Shown here piece by piece: positions 1 to 7,195 of a stretch of DNA of 24,827 bases (its first letter is position 1; each line of letters opens with the position of its first letter). This DNA is from DATAEU01 sp046724395. GTDB lineage: Bacteria > Actinomycetota > UBA4738 > HRBIN12. The notes under the pieces were generated by a model, which did no database searches, had not been told where the DNA came from, and was given only the letters and a program-made list of their open reading frames with translations. A program made the position numbers and the translations under genes. Location: the NCBI GenBank assembly GCA_046724395.1, contig JBKOWM010000026.1, positions 1 through 24,827 on the forward strand, given 5' to 3'.

Positions 1-44
1 GGGTCGGGGGGCACGTGCTCGATCGTGGCCGAGACACGTGTCAC
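1..44 (-). CDS. possible 5' end of a divergent gene cut by the window edge
   Basis: A GTG at 44 (minus strand) opens a stop-free frame to the window edge, only 14 codons (begins MTRVSATIEHVPPD if GTG is the start). A weak -10-like CGTACT ends 7 bases before the GTG, the same geometry as other probable leaderless genes here. A divergent gene opposite the epimerase is plausible, but the segment is too short to assign a family or be sure it is coding. Confidence 0.25.
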   Translation of the reverse strand, partial: MTRVSATIEHVPPD

Positions 45-180
45 GCGTAGCAGTACGGCGTGTCGTACAGAGGCCGCCGCAGCGCCCGGCCCGCGCTTAG
101 GCTTCCTCCCTCCTGCTTGCTCCCGCCGCGTGCTGCACGTCTGACGCTTCCACGTGGCACCCGCCACGCTCAAGCCTCAG

Positions 181-186
181 TACGCT
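181..186 (+). promoter_or_regulatory. probable -10 element (TACGCT) for leaderless epimerase mRNA
   Basis: TACGCT fits TANNNT and ends 7 bases before the ATG at 194. No Shine-Dalgarno lies in between and no convincing -35 is visible. Transcription would start at or next to the start codon. An identical TACGCT sits before the gene starting at 20895. Confidence 0.5.
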
Positions 187-193
187 CCTGCTT

Positions 194-1126
194 ATGCGCG
201 TGCTCGTCACCGGCGCTGCCGGCTTCATCGGCTCCCACCTCTGTCGGGGGTTCGCCGCTGAGGGTCACGAGGTCGTCGGGCTGGACGACTTGTCCGACGG
301 AACGCTCGACAACCTCGTCGACGCATCCGAGGTGCGGTTCGAGAACGGTGACGTCCGCGACGCCGGCGCCGTCCTCGCTGCGGCGCGCGGCTGCTCGGCG
401 ATCCTGCACCACGCGGCGATGAAGTCCGTCGAGCGCTCGGTGCGAGAGCCCCGCGCGTTCGACGACGTGAACGTCCGAGGCACGCTCAACGTTCTGGAGG
501 CCGCGCGCGAGGTCGAAGCACGCGTCGTCTTCGCCTCCTCGTCGTCGGTCTACGGCGATCAGGACCGTTTCCCCGTGACCGAGGACATGGAACCGCGTCC
601 GCGATCTCCCTACGCCGCCACCAAGCTCGCCGCCGAGGCGTACTGCCGTGCTTGGTGGCTGAGCTTCGGCGTCCCCACCATCTCCCTTCGCTACTTCAAC
701 GTCTACGGCCCCGGGCAGGACCCCGCGAGCGAATACGCCGCCGTGATCCCTCGATTCATCGTCGCGTGCCTCACCGACGGCCGGCCGACGATCCACGGCG
801 ACGGCGAGCAGTCGAGGGACTTCACCTACATCGACGACGTCGTCGATGCGAATGTCCGGGCGGTTGCGGCACCCGATCACGCGCTCGGCCGCGTCTTTAA
901 CATCGCGGGCGGGCGTCCGCCGGTCTCGGTGAAGCGTCTTCTGACGCTGATCGCTCGGCTGACCGGGTGCGATCCCGACCCCCTTCATGAGCGGGCGCGC
1001 GAGGGCGACATCCGGCGGAGTGAGGCCGACGTGTCGGCTGCGCGGTCCGCGATCGGATACGACCCGAAGATCGACATCGAGGAGGGGCTCCGGAGAACCG
1101 TCGCCTCCTTCTCGATCGACAGATGA
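194..1126 (+). CDS. NAD-dependent epimerase/dehydratase (GalE-like extended SDR)
   Basis: A 310-residue extended short-chain dehydrogenase/reductase acting on a nucleotide sugar, most likely a UDP-hexose 4-epimerase type enzyme. The N-terminus has the Rossmann motif GAAGFIG (residues 7-13), followed by an acidic residue pair near 31-32 after beta-2. The catalytic set is Ser116-118 with SVYG and Tyr140-x3-Lys144 (SPYAATK). The GDGEQSRDFTYIDDVV segment (about 202-217) is characteristic of the sugar-nucleotide epimerase subgroup. Length is normal for the family. The ATG at 194 places the glycine motif at the usual position and is preceded by a -10-like hexamer instead of an SD. It stands alone, convergent with the next gene. 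The exact substrate (Glc, GlcNAc or uronate derivative) cannot be read from the sequence. Confidence 0.9.
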   Translation: MRVLVTGAAGFIGSHLCRGFAAEGHEVVGLDDLSDGTLDNLVDASEVRFENGDVRDAGAVLAAARGCSAILHHAAMKSVERSVREPRAFDDVNVRGTLNVLEAAREVEARVVFASSSSVYGDQDRFPVTEDMEPRPRSPYAATKLAAEAYCRAWWLSFGVPTISLRYFNVYGPGQDPASEYAAVIPRFIVACLTDGRPTIHGDGEQSRDFTYIDDVVDANVRAVAAPDHALGRVFNIAGGRPPVSVKRLLTLIARLTGCDPDPLHERAREGDIRRSEADVSAARSAIGYDPKIDIEEGLRRTVASFSIDR

Positions 1127-1136
1127 AGCCAGAAGG

Positions 1137-1535
1137 TCACACAGGCGGACGTTCTGTACCCGCCTTCGCCAGTCCGGCGAGCAAGCCCACCGTGAAGGCG
1201 AGGCTCGCCGCCGCAAAGAGCCACCACGGCGCGGCGCTCGAGCCGTCGGGATGACCCCAGGCGGCGTTCGCGAGCGCCACGACGAACGTCCCCGCCGCCG
1301 CGCACACGTAGGCCCATGCGAACACCCACATGTCCTCGAGCCTTTGCGCCGTGATGACCATCAGCAGCGCGGCCGCGAACGAGACGACGCCGGCGACGCG
1401 GACGTACGCGTAGTCCGGGTACGGCATCTGGTCGAACACGTCGACGAGGATCCATCGCGGCACGGCGACGAGGACGATCCCGGATCCCGCCCAGACGGCG
1501 GCCATGGCGTACAGCGTTCGGCGGAGCAGACCCAT
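1137..1535 (-). CDS. small four-helix membrane protein, unknown function
   Basis: A 132-residue protein with about four hydrophobic helices (approximately residues 7-28, 46-64, 70-88 and 104-122) joined by short loops. The first loop contains VDVFDQMPYPDYAYVR and the C-terminal tail is short and polar. No catalytic motif is recognised. It begins with ATG at 1535; AGAGG lies about 9 bases upstream, and GAGGAT ends 6 bases before the ATG, so it could be either SD-led or leaderless. It ends 10 bases from the convergent epimerase stop and is divergent from the phosphodiesterase gene. The organisation resembles many small uncharacterised actinobacterial membrane proteins. Confidence 0.7.
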   Translation of the reverse strand: MGLLRRTLYAMAAVWAGSGIVLVAVPRWILVDVFDQMPYPDYAYVRVAGVVSFAAALLMVITAQRLEDMWVFAWAYVCAAAGTFVVALANAAWGHPDGSSAAPWWLFAAASLAFTVGLLAGLAKAGTERPPV

Positions 1536-1586
1536 GGCGCCATCCTCTCACCCGAAACCGCAGGCAGATGGCGGTGTCCAGCCTGC

Positions 1587-1592
1587 TAGGAT
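1587..1592 (+). promoter_or_regulatory. candidate -10 (TAGGAT) upstream of the phosphodiesterase gene
   Basis: TAGGAT lies in the divergent intergenic region and fits TANNNT. It would give a leader of roughly 85-90 bases before the ATG at 1686, which has its own SD (GGAAGGGG, about 3-4 bases before ATG). No clear -35 is visible, so this is only a candidate. Confidence 0.3.
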
Positions 1593-1685
1593 TGGCTATC
1601 GAGCCCGGGCGGTACGTACGTTGCCGAACGTCGACGACGATTCCCGGCTCCGTTACACGTCGAACCACGACCCGGAAGGGGAAGC

Positions 1686-3080
1686 ATGACCAATGGACCC
1701 CGGGTCGCGGTCATCGGGCTGGATTGCGCCACCCCCCAGCTCTTGTTCCGCGACCTCGCCGACGAGGTCCCCAACATCCGCAAGCTGATGGAGGGCGGGA
1801 TGCGCGGGGACCTCGCGAGCATCACGCCGCCGATCACCGTACCCGCATGGGCTTGCGCGGTGACCGGCAAGACGCCGGGCCAACTCGGCATCTACGGCTT
1901 TCGCAACCGCAAGGACAACACGTACGACGGGCTGTCGATCGCGACCGCTGACGCCGTGAACGAGCCGACCGTGTGGGACGAACTCGGCAGGCGTGGCATG
2001 AAGTCGCTGCTGATCGGGGTCCCGCCCTCGTATCCGCCGAGGCCGATCGAGGGCTGGCGCGTCGGCTGCTTCCTGACGCCGCCGTCGGCCAAGACCTTCG
2101 CGTCGCCGCACGAGATCGAGACGGAGATCGAGGAGGAGCTGGGCGGCAAGGGGCAGTACATCTTCGACATCCCCAACTTCCGCGAGCAGGGCATGCGGTT
2201 CGTGCTGGATCAGGTGTTCGCGATGACCGAGCGCCGCTTCCGCGTCGCGCGCCGCCTCGTCCGCAACAAACCGTGGGACTACTTCATGATGGTGGAGATG
2301 GGGCCGGATCGGCTCCATCACGTCTTCTGGCAGTACTACGACTCGCGCCATCCGCTCTACGAGCCGGGCAACGAGTTCGAGACCGCGTTCCAGGACTACT
2401 ACCGGTTCCTCGACCGCGAGGTCGGGTCGCTCTTGGACGCGTTGCCGGTGGATGCCGTGACGATTCTGATGAGCGACCACGGCGCGCGGCCGATGATGGG
2501 CGGCTTCTGCTTCAACGACTGGCTGATCCGCGAGGGCTATCTGACGCTGTCGGAGCCGGTGACGGAGCAGACGCCGATCGCAAAGGCGCCCGTCGACTGG
2601 AACCGCACCGTCGCGTGGGGCGACGGCGGCTACTACGGCCGGCTCTTTCTCAACGTGAAGGGACGTGAACCGAACGGGCTCGTCGAGCCGGCCAGGTACG
2701 AGGAGATGCGCGACGAGCTCGTCGAGAAGCTCGAGGCGGCTCCGGGTCCGGATGGCGAGCCGCTCGGGACGAAGGTCTTTAAGCCGAAGGACGTCTATCC
2801 GGAGGTACGTGGCGTCGCGCCGGATCTCATCGTCTACTTCGGCGACCTCGAGTGGCGGTCGATGGGGTCCGTCGGCAACCCGAGCCTTTACACGTACGAG
2901 AACGACACCGGCCCGGACGGCGCCAACCACGATCGCACCGGCGTCTTCGCGCTCACGAACCTGCCCGGGCAGCCCGCGCGCGAGGTCGACGGTCTCCAGC
3001 TCGTCGACGTCGGTCCCTCGATCCTGTCGCTGTACGGCATCGAGCCGCCCGAGGACGCCATCGGTAGGAGCTTCCTATGA
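1686..3080 (+). CDS. alkaline phosphatase superfamily protein (type I phosphodiesterase/nucleotide pyrophosphatase-like)
   Basis: A 464-residue metal-dependent phospho- or sulfo-hydrolase of the alkaline phosphatase fold. Visible ligands are Asp13 in VIGLDCATP, probable nucleophile Thr51 in TPPITVPAW followed by TGKTPGQLGIYGF, Asp208 and His212 in GPDRLHHVFW, Asp264-His265 in MSDHGARPM, and a C-terminal His in GANHDRTG. This is the normal two-metal set, so the enzyme is expected to be active. There is no signal peptide, so it is probably cytoplasmic. The ATG follows a good SD. It overlaps the APS kinase gene by ATGA, indicating translational coupling. Related proteins are often labelled nucleotide pyrophosphatase, but the substrate is not established; coupling to APS kinase makes a phospho/sulfonucleotide or sulfated substrate possible (inference). 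Confidence 0.88.
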   Translation: MTNGPRVAVIGLDCATPQLLFRDLADEVPNIRKLMEGGMRGDLASITPPITVPAWACAVTGKTPGQLGIYGFRNRKDNTYDGLSIATADAVNEPTVWDELGRRGMKSLLIGVPPSYPPRPIEGWRVGCFLTPPSAKTFASPHEIETEIEEELGGKGQYIFDIPNFREQGMRFVLDQVFAMTERRFRVARRLVRNKPWDYFMMVEMGPDRLHHVFWQYYDSRHPLYEPGNEFETAFQDYYRFLDREVGSLLDALPVDAVTILMSDHGARPMMGGFCFNDWLIREGYLTLSEPVTEQTPIAKAPVDWNRTVAWGDGGYYGRLFLNVKGREPNGLVEPARYEEMRDELVEKLEAAPGPDGEPLGTKVFKPKDVYPEVRGVAPDLIVYFGDLEWRSMGSVGNPSLYTYENDTGPDGANHDRTGVFALTNLPGQPAREVDGLQLVDVGPSILSLYGIEPPEDAIGRSFL

Positions 3081-3766
3081 CGGAACGGGGGGTGCGGAGG
3101 GCTCAAGAAGTGAGCGAGCGGGAGCGAGCGAACGTAGCCCCCCGCGAAAGGAAGGGCTTTACGGTCTGGTTCACCGGTTTGTCGGGATCGGGGAAGTCGA
3201 CGATCGCCGAGATGCTGTACCACGAGCTACTCGCGCGGCAGATGAAGGTCGAGATCCTCGACGGCGACATCGTCCGTCAGAACCTGAGCAAGGGGCTTGG
3301 GTTCTCGAAGGAGGATCGCGACACGAACATCCTGCGGATCGGGTTCGTCGCGAACCTGTTGACGCGAAACGGTGTCGCCACCATCTGCTGTCCGATCTCG
3401 CCGTACCGCGCCGCGCGCGACGCCGTCCGGGAGGAGATCGGCGCGTTCGTCGAGGTGTACGTGTATGCCACCGTCGAGGAGTTGGCGCGGAACCGAGACC
3501 CCAAGGGTCTGTACAAGAAGGCGCTCGCCGGGAAGATCACCGGCTTCACCGGCGTGGACGACCCGTACGAGGCTCCCGCGAAGCCCGAGCTCGTGCTCGA
3601 CACCATGGTCGAGTCGCCGGAGCAATCCCTCGCGAAGGTGCTCGATACGCTCGCCGAGCTCGGCTACATCGACGACGCGGCGCCGCTGGTGGAGGGACCC
3701 AAGGTCCACTCGGGGCTGACCGACCTGCGGGTGACCGACGCCGGTCACGTGGCCGAGGGTCGGTAG
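3077..3766 (+). CDS. cysC: adenylyl-sulfate kinase (APS kinase)
   Basis: A 229-residue enzyme that phosphorylates adenosine 5'-phosphosulfate to PAPS using ATP. The P-loop GLSGSGKST is at 34-42, then LDGDIVRQNLSKGLGFSKEDR (about 61-81) forms the APS-binding region. CPISPYRAARD (about 105-115) and the lid/FTGVDDPYEAP region (about 157-167) are also family-typical. Compared with about 200 residues for the family, it has a charged N-terminal extension of some 25 residues encoded by a GAGCGAGC-rich stretch, and a short C-terminal tail. The ATG overlaps the phosphodiesterase stop (ATGA); a later in-frame GTG at 3110 would remove part of the extension. No ATP sulfurylase or PAPS reductase is in the window, so assimilation and sulfation cannot be told apart. 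Confidence 0.93.
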   Translation: MTERGVRRAQEVSERERANVAPRERKGFTVWFTGLSGSGKSTIAEMLYHELLARQMKVEILDGDIVRQNLSKGLGFSKEDRDTNILRIGFVANLLTRNGVATICCPISPYRAARDAVREEIGAFVEVYVYATVEELARNRDPKGLYKKALAGKITGFTGVDDPYEAPAKPELVLDTMVESPEQSLAKVLDTLAELGYIDDAAPLVEGPKVHSGLTDLRVTDAGHVAEGR

Positions 3767-3767
3767 C

Positions 3768-4796
3768 TCAAGAAGCCGAGCAGGAGACGCGGTACGGGCC
3801 CGCTCTGGTCGGATGCGCCGGCATCCAGAACCGCACGCGCCCGCGCCGAGCGTGCGACACGCTGAGATCGACTTCCGTCGTGCTTACGCCGACGAGCTCG
3901 TCGAGCGAATCGAACAGCGCGCACGAGAGGGCCGCTGCGCGGCCCGCTCCGTTGCCGACGACCAGCGCGCCCTCGATGGCCTTGCCGTTCTCCCTCGTGG
4001 TCGCCGTGGCGACCGAGACGTTCGGCGGTCGGTAACGGCCCGAGCGCAGCCGCGCCGGGTCGATGTGCGCCTCGATCGCGGCGATCGCCGCCGGATCGAT
4101 GCCGAGATCGGGCGCGACCACGGTCTCGCTCCGCCCGGGAGCGAGCGAAACGGTCGTCGTCCTGCTCGCCAAAACGCGTCCGGTTCCGTCCCGAGCCACA
4201 AACGTCACGTCGCTCGGCGGAAGCCATCGCCCGTCGCTGCCGTTGACGACGGTCGCCGCGGCCACGACGCGGTGGCCGGCGCGAACGACACCGGGCGGCT
4301 TGACGACGATTTCGCCCGTCTTTTCTCCACCGCGGTCCGCGGTGAACGGCGACGTGAACGGATCGCGCCCGACGGGGACGCCGTCGCCCGGCGTCGCCGT
4401 CGGGACGACGATCGGGGGTCCCGCCGCCTCGGTCGTCAGTGGCCGGACGTTTCGGGGGGAGATCAGGTACTCGCCGATCAACAGCGCCGTCGTCGCGAGG
4501 GCGGCCACGGCAGCGACCAGGATGGTTCCCGGGAGAGCCCGACCCGGCCGCGCACGGGCAGCGCGGACGGATCGGGCCTCCACCGGACGGTGCACTGCGG
4601 TCGGCCCGCCTGGGTCCACATCCGTGGGCCCGGTCGGGTCCACGAGGACAACGCCGCCGATTCGCCGGTGAGCGAGGCTGCCTGCCGCGATCCATCGGTC
4701 GATCTCCTCGACCCCGACGCGCGCGATGAAGGCCGCCTCGGCCCGCGTGACCCACGCGGTCCGGGCGCTCCCCCTCGCGGTCCGTGATCTCCCCAT
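3768..4796 (-). CDS. HTH (excisionase/MerR-like) - transmembrane - extracellular domain protein
   Basis: About 342 residues. Residues ~15-45 (VTRAEAAFIARVGVEEIDRW, then IAAGSLAHRRIGG) resemble the helix-turn-helix of excisionase/MerR-type DNA-binding domains. A Pro/Gly-rich linker follows, then one transmembrane helix (~91-112), and an extracytoplasmic part. The second outer domain (about 245-342) looks like an FxLYD-type beta-sandwich (EGALVVGNGAGRAA, then SCALFDSLDELVG). The frame is open far upstream, but that part is Arg/Ser-rich shadow sequence opposite the DivIVA-like gene. The start is uncertain: ATG at 4796 is chosen because it directly precedes the HTH; ATGs at 4823 and 4829 are alternatives and none has a strong SD. 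It follows the DivIVA-like gene on the same strand and ends one base from the cysC stop. A membrane-bound regulator is inferred, not shown. Confidence 0.68.
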   Translation of the reverse strand: MGRSRTARGSARTAWVTRAEAAFIARVGVEEIDRWIAAGSLAHRRIGGVVLVDPTGPTDVDPGGPTAVHRPVEARSVRAARARPGRALPGTILVAAVAALATTALLIGEYLISPRNVRPLTTEAAGPPIVVPTATPGDGVPVGRDPFTSPFTADRGGEKTGEIVVKPPGVVRAGHRVVAAATVVNGSDGRWLPPSDVTFVARDGTGRVLASRTTTVSLAPGRSETVVAPDLGIDPAAIAAIEAHIDPARLRSGRYRPPNVSVATATTRENGKAIEGALVVGNGAGRAAALSCALFDSLDELVGVSTTEVDLSVSHARRGRVRFWMPAHPTRAGPYRVSCSAS

Positions 4797-4887
4797 GCGC
4801 GCGGATCGCCCCCGTCCACACATCGGCATCGGGGGCGGCCACTTGACGCCGCGCGGAAAGGTCGTGTGCTGCTCGGAGCCCGGCGTC

Positions 4888-5808
4888 TCAGCGCCAGGAG
4901 TGGGGCAACGGCTCGGCCGGCGCCGGGGTTCCGGCGGCCGCCTCATGCTGCGCCGACTCGTCGGGTTCCGCCTGGCGCTCGGCCGTATCGGTGCGTTCGT
5001 GGGAGACGAGGTCGACACGGTCGGGGCGGTCGCCGGACGCGATCGTGGCGTCGGCGGCGCGCGCGAGCTCGTCGAGTCGATGGGACAGCCCCATGAGCGC
5101 TTCGGACATGGGCTGGAGCGCCGCGCCGACGCGATCCGCCGCCTCGGACATGTGCTTCTGGGCGACGGCGATCTCGCCCGCGATCTCCCGTGCGACCGGG
5201 TCGAGGCGCTCGCGCCATGAGCGGACGCGATCGATCTCGGCCTGGATCTCATCGCGAGTGCGCTGTACGCGCGCGAGGTCCTGTTCGGCCGTCTTCCGCG
5301 CTCCCGTCATGATCCGCTCGATCGCCTCCTGGGCCGCGCCCAGCACGGCGTCAAGCTCGCGCGTGTCCGGTCCGGCGGCCGGAGACTGCGTCAGGCGCCC
5401 GCGCAGCTCGGCCTCGGTCGCTTCGGCACTACGCAGGCGGGTCGTGAGCGCCGATATCTCGCTCCGTCCCCGAGCGACCTCTATATCGAGGCGTGCCGCG
5501 CGCGCCTCGGCCTCCCGTCGCTGCTCGTCGAGCCGGGCGCGCTCGCCGCGCGCGGTCTCCAGCTCGCGCCGCAGTTCGGCGGACTGTCCGGACAGCCCGT
5601 TGCGCAGCGACTGTGTCTCGTCGCGCGCGGCAGCCGTCTCGGCTCGCAGCGACTCGAGCTCCGACCGAAGCCGCTCGGCCTCCGACCGCCGTTCGGTGGC
5701 CTCCTCGGTCGCCTGCTCGAACATCCGCTCGCGCGTCTGGAGGATCGACTCGACGTCTTGCTTGCTATAGCCGAACAGCGATCTCCTCAGCTCGGGTGGT
5801 TCGTTCAT
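4888..5808 (-). CDS. DivIVA/Wag31-like coiled-coil protein
   Basis: A 306-residue protein. Its N-terminus (LRRSLFGYSKQDVESIL, residues ~7-23) resembles the short membrane/pole-targeting region of DivIVA-domain proteins (GYxxxxVDxxL pattern). A long heptad-like coiled coil rich in Glu, Arg and Ala follows (about 25-240), then a disordered acidic/Pro-Ala tail. The open frame extends 49 codons further upstream, but ATG at 5808 is chosen because GGAGAGGAAG immediately precedes it, an excellent SD, and the upstream codons look non-coding. DivIVA-family proteins organise polar growth, septation or cell-wall machinery at curved membranes. This one is not the canonical Wag31 by length or context, so a specific role is not assigned. 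Confidence 0.78.
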   Translation of the reverse strand: MNEPPELRRSLFGYSKQDVESILQTRERMFEQATEEATERRSEAERLRSELESLRAETAAARDETQSLRNGLSGQSAELRRELETARGERARLDEQRREAEARAARLDIEVARGRSEISALTTRLRSAEATEAELRGRLTQSPAAGPDTRELDAVLGAAQEAIERIMTGARKTAEQDLARVQRTRDEIQAEIDRVRSWRERLDPVAREIAGEIAVAQKHMSEAADRVGAALQPMSEALMGLSHRLDELARAADATIASGDRPDRVDLVSHERTDTAERQAEPDESAQHEAAAGTPAPAEPLPHSWR

Positions 5809-5941
5809 CTTCCTCTCCCGCCCATATGTGACTGCCCGCACGCAATCCTCGGTCGACAATGGCGACTTTAAGCCATCGGCCGGCGGTAGCGGGAGCCCAC
5901 CGAATCGTCGTGGCGTCGTCGCGTGGCGACCATGTCCCTGG

Positions 5942-5959
5942 TACCGTTCTTGCATGTAG
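5942..5959 (+). promoter_or_regulatory. candidate -10 (TACCGT) followed by a start-stop ATGTAG in the guaB3 leader
   Basis: TACCGT at 5942-5947 fits TANNNT. Six bases later lies ATG at 5954-5956, immediately followed in frame by TAG at 5957-5959. This is the same spacing at which leaderless genes elsewhere in the window begin, so the transcript could open with AUGUAG. No -35 is recognised. Function is inferred only from geometry. Confidence 0.35.
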
Positions 5960-5965
5960 GACGTC

Positions 5966-5998
5966 CGCCCACCCGGCGACGGGTGGGCGTTTGCGTTT
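5966..5998 (+). terminator. terminator-like hairpin with GNRA loop in the guaB3-guaA leader (possible attenuator)
   Basis: CGCCCACCCG (5966-5975) pairs perfectly over 10 bp with CGGGTGGGCG (5980-5989) around a GCGA (GNRA) tetraloop, followed by T-rich TTTGCGTTTCT. The neighbouring upstream gene is divergent, so there is no plus-strand gene for it to terminate. It sits 31 bases before the guaB3 GTG start. It could be an attenuator of the guanine operon or the 3' end of a small leader RNA of about 45 nt. The T-tract is interrupted by GCG, so termination strength is uncertain. Confidence 0.5.
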
Positions 5999-6020
5999 CT
6001 GTCGACTCAGGGGAGGCGGA

Positions 6021-7184
6021 GTGGCCGAGATCGAGATCGGAATCGGCAAGACCGCCCGACGGTCGTACGGCTTCGACGAGGTCGCGATCGTTCCCTCCAG
6101 GCGAACGCGCGACCCGGACGACGTCGACATCACGTGGGAGATCGACGCGTTCACGTTCTCTATTCCGATGATGGCGTCGGCCATGGATGCCGCGGTATCG
6201 CCGGCGACCGCGGTCGAGATCGGCAAGCTGGGCGGGCTCGCCGTCCTGAATCTCGAGGGACTTCAGACGCGATACGAGGATCCGGATCCGATCTTCGAGG
6301 AGATCGCCTCCCTTTCTGACGAGAAGGCGACGCGGCGGATGCAGGAGTTGTATCGCGAGCCGATCAAGGACGAGCTCCTCGTCGGCCGGATTCGGGAGAT
6401 CAAGGACGGAGGCGTCGTCGCCGCGGGGTCGCTCACGCCGCAGCGGGTAGCGCGATACCAGAAGCTCGTGCTGGAGGCCGAGCTCGACGTGCTCGTGATC
6501 CAGGGAACCGTCGTATCGGCCGAGCATGTCTCGACGCGCAGCGAGCCGCTCAACCTCAAGGAGTTCATCCGGACCTTCGATCTCCCCGTGATCGTGGGCG
6601 GCTGCGCGTCCTACCAGACGGCGCTGCATCTCATGCGCACGGGGGCGGTGGGCGTTCTCGTCGGTGTGGGGCCCGGAAACGCTTGTACGACGCGTGGCGT
6701 CATCGGCGTCGGCGTTCCGCAGGCGACGGCGATCGCGGACGCGGCGGCGGCGCGTGCCGAGCACCTGCGGGAGACCGGACGGTACTGCCACGTCATCGCC
6801 GACGGCGGCATGCGGACCGGCGGCGATATCGCCAAGGCGGTCGCGTGCGGCGCCGACGCCGTCATGATCGGCTCGCCGCTCACCCGCGCGTACGAGGCCC
6901 CCGGCCGCGGCTACCACTGGGGGATGGCCACGTTCCATCCGACGCTTCCACGGGGAGCGCGCGTCGCGACGCACCAGGTGGCCTCACTGGCCGAGATCCT
7001 CGTGGGCCCGGCGCACGAGAACGACGGGACGTTCAACCTCTTCGGCGCGCTCGCGACCTCGATGGCGACGACCGGATATGCGACCGTGCGGGAGTTCCAG
7101 AAGGCCGAGCTCGTCGTCGCGCCCTCGATCAAGACCGAGGGAAAGACGTACCAGACGGCGCAGCGCGTCGGAATGGGGCACTGA
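6021..7184 (+). CDS. guaB3: GuaB3 family IMP dehydrogenase-related protein
   Basis: A 387-residue TIM-barrel enzyme of the IMPDH/GMP reductase superfamily, NAD-dependent with IMP as expected substrate. The N-terminus MAEIEIGIGKTARRSYGFDE and the following IVPSRRTRDPDDVDI are hallmarks of the actinobacterial GuaB3 group. The catalytic-loop cysteine is Cys222 in GVGPGNACTTRG, and the phosphate-binding segment is IADGGMRTGGDIAKA. There is no CBS (Bateman) domain; the barrel is continuous, unlike canonical GuaB (~490-500 residues). The frame is open to 5859, but GTG at 6021 is chosen because GGGGAGGCGGA precedes it and the GuaB3 N-terminus starts there. guaA follows after 11 bases, so both likely share one transcript for GMP synthesis. 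Whether it is a second IMPDH or has another purine role is unsettled in many species. Confidence 0.93.
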   Translation: MAEIEIGIGKTARRSYGFDEVAIVPSRRTRDPDDVDITWEIDAFTFSIPMMASAMDAAVSPATAVEIGKLGGLAVLNLEGLQTRYEDPDPIFEEIASLSDEKATRRMQELYREPIKDELLVGRIREIKDGGVVAAGSLTPQRVARYQKLVLEAELDVLVIQGTVVSAEHVSTRSEPLNLKEFIRTFDLPVIVGGCASYQTALHLMRTGAVGVLVGVGPGNACTTRGVIGVGVPQATAIADAAAARAEHLRETGRYCHVIADGGMRTGGDIAKAVACGADAVMIGSPLTRAYEAPGRGYHWGMATFHPTLPRGARVATHQVASLAEILVGPAHENDGTFNLFGALATSMATTGYATVREFQKAELVVAPSIKTEGKTYQTAQRVGMGH

Positions 7185-7195
7185 CGCCGACCGAT

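Noticed and set aside
33..42. 10-bp palindrome GACACGTGTC near the left edge
   Set aside because: A lone short palindrome in high-GC DNA, possibly within codons of a partial gene; too little context to call an operator.
1653..2930. 425-codon minus-strand frame opposite the phosphodiesterase
   Set aside because: The plus strand has all metal ligands of the alkaline phosphatase fold; the minus frame has none of any family.
4797..5252. N-terminal extension of the HTH-TM protein up to 5252
   Set aside because: Ser/Arg/Pro-rich translation overlapping the DivIVA-like coding sequence on the same strand in another frame; no start signal.
5809..5955. 49-codon upstream extension of the DivIVA-like protein
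   Set aside because: A perfect SD directly precedes the internal ATG at 5808, and the extension lacks family similarity.
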